Assembly (NCBI GenBank): GCA_003660865.1
Contig: QMVA01000024.1
Coordinates: 1 to 12,200, forward strand
Reading direction: 5' to 3'
Source: Candidatus Nanohalarchaeota archaeon
GTDB taxonomy: Archaea; EX4484-52; B79-G9
Length of the DNA: 12,200 nt
Below are positions 1 to 7,084 of the stretch, piece by piece. Made by a program: the position numbers and the translations under genes. Within the stretch, counting starts at the first letter, position 1, and every line of letters begins with the position of its first letter. The notes beneath the pieces were generated by a model, which saw nothing but the letters and a program-made list of their open reading frames with translations, did no database searches and was not told the DNA's origin.

Positions 1-131
1 ATATCTTTCTGTTGTCGTTTATTCTTCTAAATTATTCTATCACAGAAATGTGGGCCATAGATATTTGCATAAGAAATGAGGTGTTCATATTCATAAGCCA
101 TCACGGAAAAAATTTTCATACCCAATAGAAC

Positions 132-167
132 GATATATATATATATATATAGATATATATATATATT
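132..167. repeat. TA dinucleotide microsatellite
   Basis: About 17 TA/AT dinucleotides run in a row, interrupted by a single G at 152. The tract is nearly self-complementary and should melt or form a cruciform easily. It sits outside any believable gene. It may be replication slippage or the trace of an old insertion; nothing in the sequence assigns it a role. Confidence 0.85.
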
Positions 168-268
168 CAAACGGTGTGACAAATCAGCAAAAATTGAAGT
201 GAAAGAATATGGTCTCACATCCACACTATTATCCATAGCAAATAAACTGAACATTGAGGCCGAGTTTC

Positions 269-364
269 ATGAATAATGAAACAAGTATATCAAAGGACAT
301 TTCAGTACAATTAAATGAAAAACAGGAGGAACTTGTTGAGAAGTTGGAAATAAATGTAAGATGA
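269..364 (+). CDS. possible 31-residue ORF or gene remnant
   Basis: An ATG at 269 opens a 31-residue frame ending in TGA. The peptide is hydrophilic and helix-prone (it includes NEKQEELVEKLE), more protein-like than a random frame. An A/T-rich element at about 239-247 lies roughly 26 bases before the ATG, as expected for a leaderless archaeal transcript. There is no recognised family. It could equally be the N-terminal stump of a decayed gene or chance. Confidence 0.18.
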   Translation: MNNETSISKDISVQLNEKQEELVEKLEINVR

Positions 365-409
365 TGCGAACTGTTGGCTGTGTCTTCATATCAGTTAATG
401 TTTTGTCAT

Positions 410-455
410 CCCTAAATGATAAAAATTTTTGACGAAAAATGACTCATTTTTAGGG
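410..455. repeat. nested inverted repeat (hairpin)
   Basis: CCCTAAA (410-416) pairs with TTTAGGG (449-455). Inside it ATTTTT (425-430) pairs with AAAAAT (435-440) around the loop GACG. The two stems stack into one imperfect hairpin. It is not followed by a T-run on either strand long enough to call it a terminator with confidence. It could be the terminator of a lost gene. Confidence 0.45.
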
Positions 456-480
456 CTGAAGTGTTAAGAAAGAGATATAA

Positions 481-630
481 AACATAGAGTTACGATGGAA
501 TCTGCGGAAATTCAGTGTTATCGGGGCATTTCCTGTACCCTTCTTCTATGCTATTGTTGCTAAGGGATACTTGAAAATCCATCTATCAAACCGATATTTT
601 CATGATTTTCCGGTTGTGCTGAACCAGTAA
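481..630 (+). pseudogene. possible gene remnant lacking a start codon
   Basis: A 49-residue open frame follows a TAA at 478-480 and ends at TAA 628-630. It has no ATG, GTG or TTG near its beginning, yet its translation looks protein-like: a basic start (LRWNLRKF), then a hydrophobic run (IGAFPVPFFYAIVA) and a mixed tail ending FPVVLNQ. This could be the 3' end of a decayed membrane protein gene. It is convergent with the Roadblock gene. Family is not recognised, and chance cannot be excluded. Confidence 0.18.
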
Positions 631-668
631 AAAAATGCCACTTCCAGCAAGGCTACTAAAATAACTGC

Positions 669-1076
669 CTAGTAATTCAAAAAAAGTTGTCTTATATCTT
701 CCATTGTATCTTCAGCAAATATCGATGCTAAACCGATTGTGTGTGTTTTGTTTGCAATGACGGCGAAATAGATGTCATCAGTAACCTTGGTAATTCTCGC
801 ATACTTTGATGGTTCATCAGAACTCATAGTTATGGTCAGTGGTTCTTTATTGGATTGTTCTTCAGAAAGTTCAGTATAACACGCTTCTATTTTCCTGTAA
901 CATCCATACAAATATGCTGAAATTTTATCTGCGTACTCATTATTTGTGTTTGAGCTATTTGCAATCATGAGTCCGTCGCTGTTAAATAAAACGACTTTCG
1001 CATCATTTGAGTCCCAATCTGATAAAGCAGATTTGTAAGAATCAAGTACTTTTGCTAATTCTTTATTGAGGGTCAT
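669..1076 (-). CDS. Roadblock/LC7-like domain protein
   Basis: A 135-residue soluble protein. Residues about 27-45 read VVLFNSDGLMIANSSN, the first strand pair and glycine turn typical of Roadblock/LC7 (MglB-like) domains. A helix follows, then the sheet 'YARITKVTDDIYFAVIANKT' and a final glycine-containing segment (IGLAS), giving the usual alternating fold over the family's normal length of about 120 residues. Archaeal and bacterial members usually regulate small Ras-like GTPases or form dimer scaffolds; no GTPase gene is visible nearby, so the partner is unknown. The ATG at 1076 has a weak GTGA upstream and a TATA box at 1106-1115. The assignment rests on pattern and length only, since the family is very divergent in sequence. 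Confidence 0.6.
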   Translation of the reverse strand: MTLNKELAKVLDSYKSALSDWDSNDAKVVLFNSDGLMIANSSNTNNEYADKISAYLYGCYRKIEACYTELSEEQSNKEPLTITMSSDEPSKYARITKVTDDIYFAVIANKTHTIGLASIFAEDTMEDIRQLFLNY

Positions 1077-1105
1077 ATATTCACGTCTGTTTAGTGGTAA
1101 CTATA

Positions 1106-1115
1106 TTTTATAAAG
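1106..1115 (-). promoter_or_regulatory. TATA box of the Roadblock-like gene
   Basis: The minus strand reads CTTTATAAAATATAG here, a strong archaeal TATA element. Its centre is about 35 bases before the ATG at 1076, predicting transcription start near 1085 and a very short leader. It lies in the 92-base gap after the site-2 protease gene, so the Roadblock gene probably has its own transcript. Confidence 0.6.
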
Positions 1116-1168
1116 TTTTCCTTTTTGCAGAAAGGCATTACATTATAGATATCTCAAGGGCTTTGTTC

Positions 1169-2530
1169 TTATGCAAAAAGGCTGATGAGCCACGGCATTA
1201 TGAGGCTGAATAAGAGTAGGAAGAGGGTTGTTTTGGAGATGGCTTCTGCGGTCTTTTTTCTCTGTTTGATGTTTGCGCCTATCAGTATTTCCTCGAGCAT
1301 GAGACCACCGTCGAGGGGGCGCAGGGGGAAGAGATTTGCAAGGGCTATGCCGATGTTTAGCAGGATTATCCAAGTGATTAGACTTGATATGAAGGCGCCA
1401 TGGGTCATTTCACGGTCCTGTTCTACTTTGATGCCGATGATGCCTCTTGTTTTGTTTTTGGGATCTTCTACAAGTGTCAGTTCGTATTCGTTGCTATCTA
1501 TGAGAAGAGTTACGTTGTCTCCGATATTTTTTGTGCCCATTATGCTGACAAATTCGCTGAGGTTTGTGATGTTGGTTCCGTCTACAGAGGTTAATTGAGA
1601 TCCGATGGTTGTGTTCGGGAGGGTGCCTGCAGGCATGCCTACGTCTGTGGAGGTTATTATGATCCCATTGTCATGGAAAGTTATTGCGCCTGAGGATATG
1701 CCTAATGTCATTGCAGGTATATATAGTATAAGCAAAATAACTGCTGCCAAAATGTTTGAAAAAGAGCCTGCGCCGAAGATTCTTGTTTTTGTGAGGGAGG
1801 ATGATTTTTTGATCTCTTCTTCGTCGGGCTCTGCAAAGCCGAGGGGGAGTGGACCAAAGAAGCCGTAGCCGAGGGATTTTACTTTTATGCCTTCGACACG
1901 GGCAACTATCGCGTGTGAGAATTCGTGGACTATGAGTATGAATAATATTGAGATTAGCCATTCAGTTATGGGTACATAGAATACTGGTATTGTTGAATCT
2001 TTTGGCATATCTATTGGGAGGACGAGTTTTATTGAGGATTCTACTTCTGTTCCTGTCGCGGTTGATATCGCTATGCTGAATGCGCCAAAGAACAGGGTCA
2101 TGAAACCGTAGCCGGATACGCCGAATAGGAATGTTGAGGCGATGAGGATGAATATGACCGGGCTTGAAAATGCGGCGGGTATCTTGAATGCGTCTATTAA
2201 GCCGTAAAAAAATACAGGGTATATTATGTATGTGAATAGTGTGAAGGTGAGAAGATATGTTGCGTAGTGGCGTGTTCTTTTTAGGCCTTGGATGTTTTTC
2301 TGGATGAATAGGTATCTTAGGCCAGTGAGTCCAAATGAGAATACTATGCCTGCGTCTGCGAGGAAGGTTATCATGCGCGGATGTTTTTTTGCGGCGCAGT
2401 CTATTATTTCAAGTCCTTTTTTTGTTCTTCTTAAGAGAACTATTCCTTCGCGGGTGAAGTTTTTCCTGTCTAAGAGATATACTATGAGTGCGATGAATAG
2501 AAGGATTGCAAGTGATTCGTAGTTTCCCAT
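1169..2530 (-). CDS. site-2 protease family (M50) metalloprotease with PDZ domain
   Basis: This 453-residue polytopic membrane protein should cut substrates within the membrane (regulated intramembrane proteolysis). The zinc site HEFSH is at residues 202-206, inside a hydrophobic helix. The third-ligand motif NLFPLRPLDGG has its Asp at 407 in a late helix, the two signatures of M50. Between them lie the GAGSFSN segment and a PDZ-like domain at about 290-370 (GMPAGT, IGSQLTSVDGTNI). Several N-terminal helices precede the active site, so the protein is longer than the minimal core. I place the start at ATG 2530 rather than the in-frame GTG at 2536: a TATA box at 2554-2561 predicts transcription start at about 2531, giving a leaderless message. 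Its substrate is not evident; no anti-sigma-like or SREBP-like partner is adjacent. It is divergent from the ligase gene. Confidence 0.93.
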   Translation of the reverse strand: MGNYESLAILLFIALIVYLLDRKNFTREGIVLLRRTKKGLEIIDCAAKKHPRMITFLADAGIVFSFGLTGLRYLFIQKNIQGLKRTRHYATYLLTFTLFTYIIYPVFFYGLIDAFKIPAAFSSPVIFILIASTFLFGVSGYGFMTLFFGAFSIAISTATGTEVESSIKLVLPIDMPKDSTIPVFYVPITEWLISILFILIVHEFSHAIVARVEGIKVKSLGYGFFGPLPLGFAEPDEEEIKKSSSLTKTRIFGAGSFSNILAAVILLILYIPAMTLGISSGAITFHDNGIIITSTDVGMPAGTLPNTTIGSQLTSVDGTNITNLSEFVSIMGTKNIGDNVTLLIDSNEYELTLVEDPKNKTRGIIGIKVEQDREMTHGAFISSLITWIILLNIGIALANLFPLRPLDGGLMLEEILIGANIKQRKKTAEAISKTTLFLLLFSLIMPWLISLFA

Positions 2531-2553
2531 AGGCACATATTGAGGTGGTTATG

Positions 2554-2561
2554 TTTATATA
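2554..2561 (-). promoter_or_regulatory. TATA box of the site-2 protease gene
   Basis: TATATAAA on the minus strand, centred about 27 bases before the ATG at 2530. The spacing implies a leaderless transcript and decides the start choice between ATG 2530 and GTG 2536. Confidence 0.65.
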
Positions 2562-2617
2562 GTCTTTGATTTGTTTTGGTCCGGATGTGATTAATTGCTC
2601 ATCGCATATCACTATAG

Positions 2618-2629
2618 TTTCTTAAATTT
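2618..2629 (+). promoter_or_regulatory. TATA-like element of the DNA ligase gene
   Basis: TTTCTTAAATTT is centred about 27 bases before the ligase ATG at 2651, consistent with a leaderless message. It is a weaker match than the site-2 protease TATA box on the other side of this 120-base divergent promoter region. Confidence 0.45.
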
Positions 2630-2650
2630 GAGAATCTGTATTGTAGTGTT

Positions 2651-4633
2651 ATGGAGTATTCTTTGCTTGTCGAATATTATAAGAGGCTTGAGGAGACCAG
2701 CCTGAAGACTGAGAAGACCAGTATTGTTTCTGAACTGCTTGCAGGGACTCCGCATGAGGATATTGAAGTGATTGCGCAGCTTGTTATGGGGCGGGCTTTT
2801 CCTTTGTGGAGTGAGGATGTTGTCGGGATTGCGTCTAATCTTATGATTAAGGCAATATCAAAGGCAGATGGCATCAAAGAAGAGGTGATTATCGCAAAAT
2901 GGAAGGATTGCGGGGATCTTGGGACTGCTGCGGAGGAGTTTGCTAAAAAGAAGAGCCAAAGGCTGCTTTTTCAAAAGACGCTTCCTGTTTCAAAGGTGTA
3001 TGCTAATTTGCAGAAGATTGCGAGTCTTGAGGGGCGAAGGTCGCAGGAGAGGAAGCTTGTCCTGATTGCGGAGTTGCTGAGTCTTGCCTCGCCTGTGGAT
3101 GCCAGGTTTATTGTGAGGACGGTTCTTTCTGATCTGCGGGTAGGGGTTGCTGAGGGCATTATGAGGGATGCTATCGCTAAGGCATTTTTTGCGGATGTGT
3201 ATTGGAAGGCGACGCTTTTCCAGAGGAATGGGAAGGGGAAGAAGAAGAGGTTTGAGAAGATGCTTTTGGGTATGAAGGGAAAGACGATTATTGCTGAGGA
3301 TAAGATTATGGATGCGCTCAGGTCAAGTGACAGGAAGATTATCGAGGGTTTTGAGAGGGAGAATACTATTATTGTGATGGATATTTTGGAGATTAAGAAG
3401 ATCGGCAGTTTTTTTGAAAAGAATCTCGGGGCAGAGTATGTGTTTGTTGATGATGCCGTGGTCGGGAATAAACTGAAAAAGCGCATTGTGGGTGCTGTTG
3501 AGGAGGCTTATGAGGTTGCTAATGATTACGGGATTGTTGCCAGATTTGCGCTTCTTTCGGGAGAGAGGGGGCTTTCGGGGCTTAAGATGAAGGTCATGAG
3601 GCCTATCAAGGTGATGCTTGCACGGAAGGTTGAGACTGTTGATGAGGCGTTTTCTGTTGTTGGTACGCCTGCTGCGCTTGAATATAAGTATGACGGGTTT
3701 CGGATGCAGATACATAAGAAGGGAGGAGATGTCAGGATATATACGCGGCGGCTTGAGAATGTTACTGAGCAGTTCCCTGATGTTGTCTCTTATGTGAGAG
3801 AGGGAATTTCTGCAAAGGAGTGTATTGTCGAGGGGGAGACTGTTGGGTTTGATGTCAAGAGCGGGAAGTATATGGCGTTCCAGAAGATTTCGAGGAGGAT
3901 CAGGAGGAAATATAATATTAAGAAGATGGCAGATGAGATCCCGGTTGTTGTGAATCTTTTTGATATAAGTTATCTTGATGGTAAAATGCTTTTGAAGATG
4001 CCGTTTTTGCAGAGAAGGAGTAAGCTTCGCTCAATTGTCAGGGAGATTCCTGATAAGCTGGTTGTGGCAAAGCAGAAGATTACGGATGATGTCCGGCTTG
4101 CGGAGGAATTTTATGCAGAGTCGTTGAGTGCGGGTAATGAGGGAGTGATGTTTAAAAATATTGAGGCGCCGTATAAACCCGGGGCTCGCGTAGGATATAT
4201 GGTTAAGCTTAAGCCGGTTATGGAGTCGCTTGATCTTGTGATTGTCGGGGCGGATTGGGGCAAAGGCAAACGGTCAGGGTGGCTTTCGAGTTTTGTGCTC
4301 GCGTGCAGGGATGAGGAGACCGGCAGTTTTTTGAGTATAGGTAAAATGGGAACGGGAATTAAGGAAAAACAGGATTCAGGAGTGAGTTTTGATGAGTTGA
4401 CGGGGATTCTTTCGGAGCATATCTTGAGGGAGAATAAGAATGCGGTTGATATTGCGCCGTTTCTGGTGGTCGAGGTTGCTTATGAGGAAATACAAAAGTC
4501 ATCTAATTATTCTTCGGGATACGCGTTGCGTTTTCCGCGACTGGTTAAGGTGCGTGAGGACAGGGGTGCGGACGGGGCAGATTGCCTTTCGAGAGTTGAG
4601 GAGCTTTTTGGACGGCAGAGAATGAGGGGATGA
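2651..4633 (+). CDS. lig: ATP-dependent DNA ligase, archaeal type, with an extra N-terminal block
   Basis: Seals nicks in duplex DNA during replication and repair through an adenylated lysine. All nucleotidyltransferase motifs are visible: motif I KYDGFR with the acceptor Lys346, III (IVEGETVGFD), IIIa (YMAFQKISRR), IV (EGVMFKNIEAPYKPG), V (Lys519 and Lys521 in VKLKP), and the oligonucleotide-binding-fold end FPRLVKVREDRG (motif VI region). The N-terminal DNA-binding domain is recognisable (LRVGVAEGIMRDAIAKAF, then VEEAYEVANDYG). At 660 residues it is about 100 longer than usual archaeal ligases. The excess lies between Phe180 and about residue 275, inside the DNA-binding domain, and includes a basic patch (GKGKKKR, 194-200). 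Start ATG 2651 fits the upstream TATA spacing. The DNA repeatedly uses AGG, GTT and GAG codons like Trm1, so it looks native. Confidence 0.97.
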   Translation: MEYSLLVEYYKRLEETSLKTEKTSIVSELLAGTPHEDIEVIAQLVMGRAFPLWSEDVVGIASNLMIKAISKADGIKEEVIIAKWKDCGDLGTAAEEFAKKKSQRLLFQKTLPVSKVYANLQKIASLEGRRSQERKLVLIAELLSLASPVDARFIVRTVLSDLRVGVAEGIMRDAIAKAFFADVYWKATLFQRNGKGKKKRFEKMLLGMKGKTIIAEDKIMDALRSSDRKIIEGFERENTIIVMDILEIKKIGSFFEKNLGAEYVFVDDAVVGNKLKKRIVGAVEEAYEVANDYGIVARFALLSGERGLSGLKMKVMRPIKVMLARKVETVDEAFSVVGTPAALEYKYDGFRMQIHKKGGDVRIYTRRLENVTEQFPDVVSYVREGISAKECIVEGETVGFDVKSGKYMAFQKISRRIRRKYNIKKMADEIPVVVNLFDISYLDGKMLLKMPFLQRRSKLRSIVREIPDKLVVAKQKITDDVRLAEEFYAESLSAGNEGVMFKNIEAPYKPGARVGYMVKLKPVMESLDLVIVGADWGKGKRSGWLSSFVLACRDEETGSFLSIGKMGTGIKEKQDSGVSFDELTGILSEHILRENKNAVDIAPFLVVEVAYEEIQKSSNYSSGYALRFPRLVKVREDRGADGADCLSRVEELFGRQRMRG

Positions 4634-4664
4634 TTTTTGTTACTGTTAGATGATAAAAAATAAA

Positions 4665-4675
4665 CATATATAAAG
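4665..4675 (+). promoter_or_regulatory. upstream TATA box in the TrmB-regulator leader
   Basis: CATATATAAAG is a strong TATA match. It lies 60-70 bases upstream of a second one and is not followed by any ORF of useful size before 4811. It could be an alternative promoter giving a leader of about 115 bases. Confidence 0.45.
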
Positions 4676-4729
4676 CTATGTACTAAAAAAGAGTATAGAA
4701 ATTAAATAATGTTAGCAACTAATGAGTAA

Positions 4730-4740
4730 GATATATAAAC
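4730..4740 (+). promoter_or_regulatory. proximal TATA box of the TrmB-type regulator
   Basis: GATATATAAAC predicts transcription start near 4761, leaving a leader of about 50 bases before ATG 4811. That leader carries a GGTGGGTGA Shine-Dalgarno-like run (4796-4804) and a short palindrome ATAG-TCGG-CTAT (4775-4786), which could be an operator. Confidence 0.55.
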
Positions 4741-4810
4741 CTATAAGAGCCATAAGATAGTAACTGTTTTAATGATAGTCGGCTATAAGAACATTGGTGG
4801 GTGAATAATT

Positions 4811-5617
4811 ATGATAAGTGAACAGACGCTTGATGCATTGAAAAGTATTGGATTGAATCTGTATGAGAGAAAATTATATAGTGCGTTGCTTGCCAGAGGA
4901 ACTTCTACTGCTGGCGAATTGTCAGAAATGGCAACTGTGCCAAGGTCACGATCTTATGATGTTCTTGAATCACTTGCCGACAAGGGATTCGTTGTTGTCC
5001 AGCATTCAAAGCCGTTAAGATATGTTGCAATTGCACCTGCTGAGGCAATGGATAGGGCCAAGAACCGCCTGAAGGAGAAGATGGACGTCGGTGCCGAGAG
5101 AATTAATCAGTTTAAGACTAGTCCGGCACTCGATGAACTTGCACAGCTTTATAGTACAGGTGTTGATCTTGTTGATTCTGCTGACCTGTCCGGTGCACTG
5201 AAGGGAAGATATGCGCTGCACCAGCAGATGGAGACTATGCTTAAGAGCGCGACCAAGAGCGTGGATATTATTACTACTGAAACTGGCTTGAAGGAGCTTT
5301 ATACGCAGCATTCTGGGCTTATCCAGTCTGCTGTTGATAAGGGTGTTAAAGTAAGGATTGCTGCCCCGGTGACTGATGAAAACAGAGAGGCTGCCAAGGC
5401 ACTGGGAAGCACTGTGGAAGTGAAGGAGCTTCCTCTCGGTGTGGAACATATTCCTGCGGGCAGGATGATTGTTACGGATGATAGTGAAGTTGTGATGGCT
5501 CTTACAGATGATAAGGAGACGCATTCTTCGCAGGATGTGTCGTTTTGGACATCATCAGATCATTTTTCTGAGAAGTTTGCAAAGCCGATGTTTAATCTTG
5601 TGTGGAAGAATGTATGA
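4811..5617 (+). CDS. TrmB-family transcriptional regulator
   Basis: A 268-residue cytoplasmic DNA-binding protein. Residues 1-75 form the TrmB winged helix: 'ALKSIGLNLYERKLYSALL', then the recognition region 'ATVPRSRSYDVLESLADKGFV'. A helical linker (about 80-110) leads to a C-terminal half resembling the phospholipase-D-like sensor fold seen in this family (AVDKGVKVRIAAP, AGRMIVTDDSEVVMAL, FWTSSDHFSEKF). No HKD catalytic motif is apparent, so a sensing rather than enzymatic role is expected. Family members usually respond to sugars or other metabolites; no transporter is adjacent, so the ligand is unknown. The start is supported by a Shine-Dalgarno-like GGTGA 6 bases upstream. Its long leader with two TATA boxes and a small palindrome would suit autoregulation (inference). 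Confidence 0.88.
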   Translation: MISEQTLDALKSIGLNLYERKLYSALLARGTSTAGELSEMATVPRSRSYDVLESLADKGFVVVQHSKPLRYVAIAPAEAMDRAKNRLKEKMDVGAERINQFKTSPALDELAQLYSTGVDLVDSADLSGALKGRYALHQQMETMLKSATKSVDIITTETGLKELYTQHSGLIQSAVDKGVKVRIAAPVTDENREAAKALGSTVEVKELPLGVEHIPAGRMIVTDDSEVVMALTDDKETHSSQDVSFWTSSDHFSEKFAKPMFNLVWKNV

Positions 5618-5670
5618 TTCTTTTCGGGTTCTTTTTGTTTGATAGGGGTTTGTAATTTATGGAGTTTTAG

Positions 5671-7011
5671 TTATGAATGTCTGGACAGATATTTCTTGTG
5701 TGCTTCCAGTTGGTCAAATTGTGATTTTGTTGTGGCTAGCATGTTTTGAATCCTATCCTGTGCTCTCTTTTTCGGCAGTACTTCCGGCATTTTATAGAAA
5801 TCATTACTGTTGACATAGTTACCTATTTCTCTTTTTTCAGTTTCCAAGGTATTGTAGAGGCGTGCAAGTTCAAGGTTTCCTTCAAAGTCTGCGCAGGTGC
5901 GAATCTGGTCCTGTTGTTTCCCCCGTCTCAAATATTGGGCTGCGTCAGAGATAGGCCCGCCATAAGATTCGCTAGGAATACTATTAATATGAGCATAATA
6001 ATAATTAGCATCAGATACAGTATTATCTGCGCCTTTGATTATAGTTGAAATGTGTTTTAATAAGCTTTTTGGCAATAATTTATCATGCAAATCTTCTTTT
6101 TTTGATTTTATGGCATCTGTTGTTTGTGCAGTGTACATTTCAATGTGCCAGTTCCTCAATTTTTTAATGGAAACACCTACTTCTTCTTTATTGTTTTCTA
6201 GTTTGTAAAGTTGGCTGTTTAATTGCTCTCTCCATTTATCTACTCCACCCATGATGCCAACAATGGATTCAAGTGCGATTTCAGATAGCGTCGGTGAAAA
6301 GGAAATGTCTTCTATTTTCTTGTATAGTTTTTTTTGTTCAACTTCTCTTTTTTGTTCGAAGTGAGCATATATGACATTCATTAGAGCCATGTCTAGTTCT
6401 GAGATGCCTTCTGTTTCTTCACCCAGAGTATAACTTTTGCCTCTATAGGATGCCTTAGGGCTGTCGGAATTTGAAGGAATAATGTCCGAAGAGACATTTT
6501 GGGCATCAGGTAGTGCTCTTTCGTATTCCCCTATTGCTTCAGCATCAGGTAAATGTTCAGATACAATGGATAGAGAATTAATGTCTTCGTCGGCAAGAAT
6601 GCCTTTAAATATGGTTATGATCTGCTCATCTGTACCTTCACCATCCATAAATGGGACCATATTATCTAATTGCTCTCGTGCCTTCTCTGATTTTTTTGTG
6701 GTTTTTTTAGAAACAGCAAATGGTCGTACATTTATTGCAGTTGATATTTCTTCCTCAGTATCATCCAATGAGTCACCAAGATAGTCCTCTCCTTCTATCA
6801 ATGCAAAGTTCCGAACAGCATATTCAAATGCAATATAGCCAAGATATGTTTCATCTTCATCAGGCAGATATGTTTTTATAAATTTTTCTGGAGAAATTGT
6901 TCTTTTATAGATTATTGGAGTATCTCTTATTTGTTCTGAATCCTTCTCAAACTTACGAGTAGCGTCGATTAGTTCAAAGGGAGTCAGAGCAGTATCATGT
7001 TTAGTATCCAT
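5671..7011 (-). CDS. hypothetical protein, 446 residues, family not recognised
   Basis: I do not recognise this gene. The product is soluble, highly charged and mostly helical, without a signal peptide, membrane segment or cysteine cluster. Residues about 1-95 seem a compact N-terminal part (LTPFELIDATRKFE to IALIEGEDYLG-like acidic text). Residues 95-200 are low-complexity and rich in Ser, Asp and Lys, probably a flexible linker. Residues 205-446 are long helices with likely coiled coil (HFEQKREVEQKKLYKKIED; LETEKREIGNYVNSND; KKRAQDRIQNMLATTK). A TATA box (7040-7047) and GTGATC just before ATG 7011 support the start. Codon use looks more A/T-rich than in the ligase or Trm1, compatible with recent acquisition or fast evolution. 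It converges with the TrmB gene; T-rich DNA at 5618-5645 could terminate that gene. Confidence 0.8.
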   Translation of the reverse strand: MDTKHDTALTPFELIDATRKFEKDSEQIRDTPIIYKRTISPEKFIKTYLPDEDETYLGYIAFEYAVRNFALIEGEDYLGDSLDDTEEEISTAINVRPFAVSKKTTKKSEKAREQLDNMVPFMDGEGTDEQIITIFKGILADEDINSLSIVSEHLPDAEAIGEYERALPDAQNVSSDIIPSNSDSPKASYRGKSYTLGEETEGISELDMALMNVIYAHFEQKREVEQKKLYKKIEDISFSPTLSEIALESIVGIMGGVDKWREQLNSQLYKLENNKEEVGVSIKKLRNWHIEMYTAQTTDAIKSKKEDLHDKLLPKSLLKHISTIIKGADNTVSDANYYYAHINSIPSESYGGPISDAAQYLRRGKQQDQIRTCADFEGNLELARLYNTLETEKREIGNYVNSNDFYKMPEVLPKKRAQDRIQNMLATTKSQFDQLEAHKKYLSRHS

Positions 7012-7013
7012 TT

Positions 7014-7019
7014 GATCAC
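7014..7019 (-). promoter_or_regulatory. Shine-Dalgarno-like site of the 446-residue protein
   Basis: The minus strand reads GTGATC two bases before ATG 7011. It matches the part of the archaeal Shine-Dalgarno sequence nearest the start codon. The TATA box at 7040-7047 predicts a transcript start close to this position, so the site may be only partly transcribed. Confidence 0.35.
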
Positions 7020-7039
7020 GATACTAAGTAGTAATACTA

Positions 7040-7047
7040 TTTTAAAA
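7040..7047 (-). promoter_or_regulatory. TATA box of the 446-residue protein gene
   Basis: TTTTAAAA lies about 33 bases before ATG 7011 in the 73-base gap following the U32 gene stop. It suggests a separate transcript for this gene, not an operon with U32. Confidence 0.5.
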
Positions 7048-7084
7048 CGTTTTGGTAGTTACAATTAGCCTTCAGAAAGAGAGG

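Larger units (their letters stand above)
1..668. other. AT-rich region without a convincing gene
   Basis: No ORF here has a recognisable family signature. The stretch holds a TA microsatellite (132-167), a nested hairpin (410-455), a TATA-like site (471-482) with no clear gene behind it, and two short plus-strand ORFs (269-364 and 481-630) that may be remnants. The minus-strand ORF across 27-254 is rejected because its middle is simply the translated TA repeat. Base composition is visibly more AT-rich than the ligase or Trm1 regions. Confidence 0.6.

Noticed and set aside
27..254. Minus-strand 75-residue ORF
   Set aside because: Its centre is an Ile-Tyr run from the TA microsatellite and it has no family signature; probably chance.
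410..455. Intrinsic terminator
   Set aside because: The stem is A/T-rich and lacks a following T-run; no convincing gene ends just before it on either strand.
1185..1598. Plus-strand ORFs opposite the site-2 protease gene
   Set aside because: They are antisense shadows; the minus strand carries HEFSH and the Asp407 motif in one uninterrupted frame.
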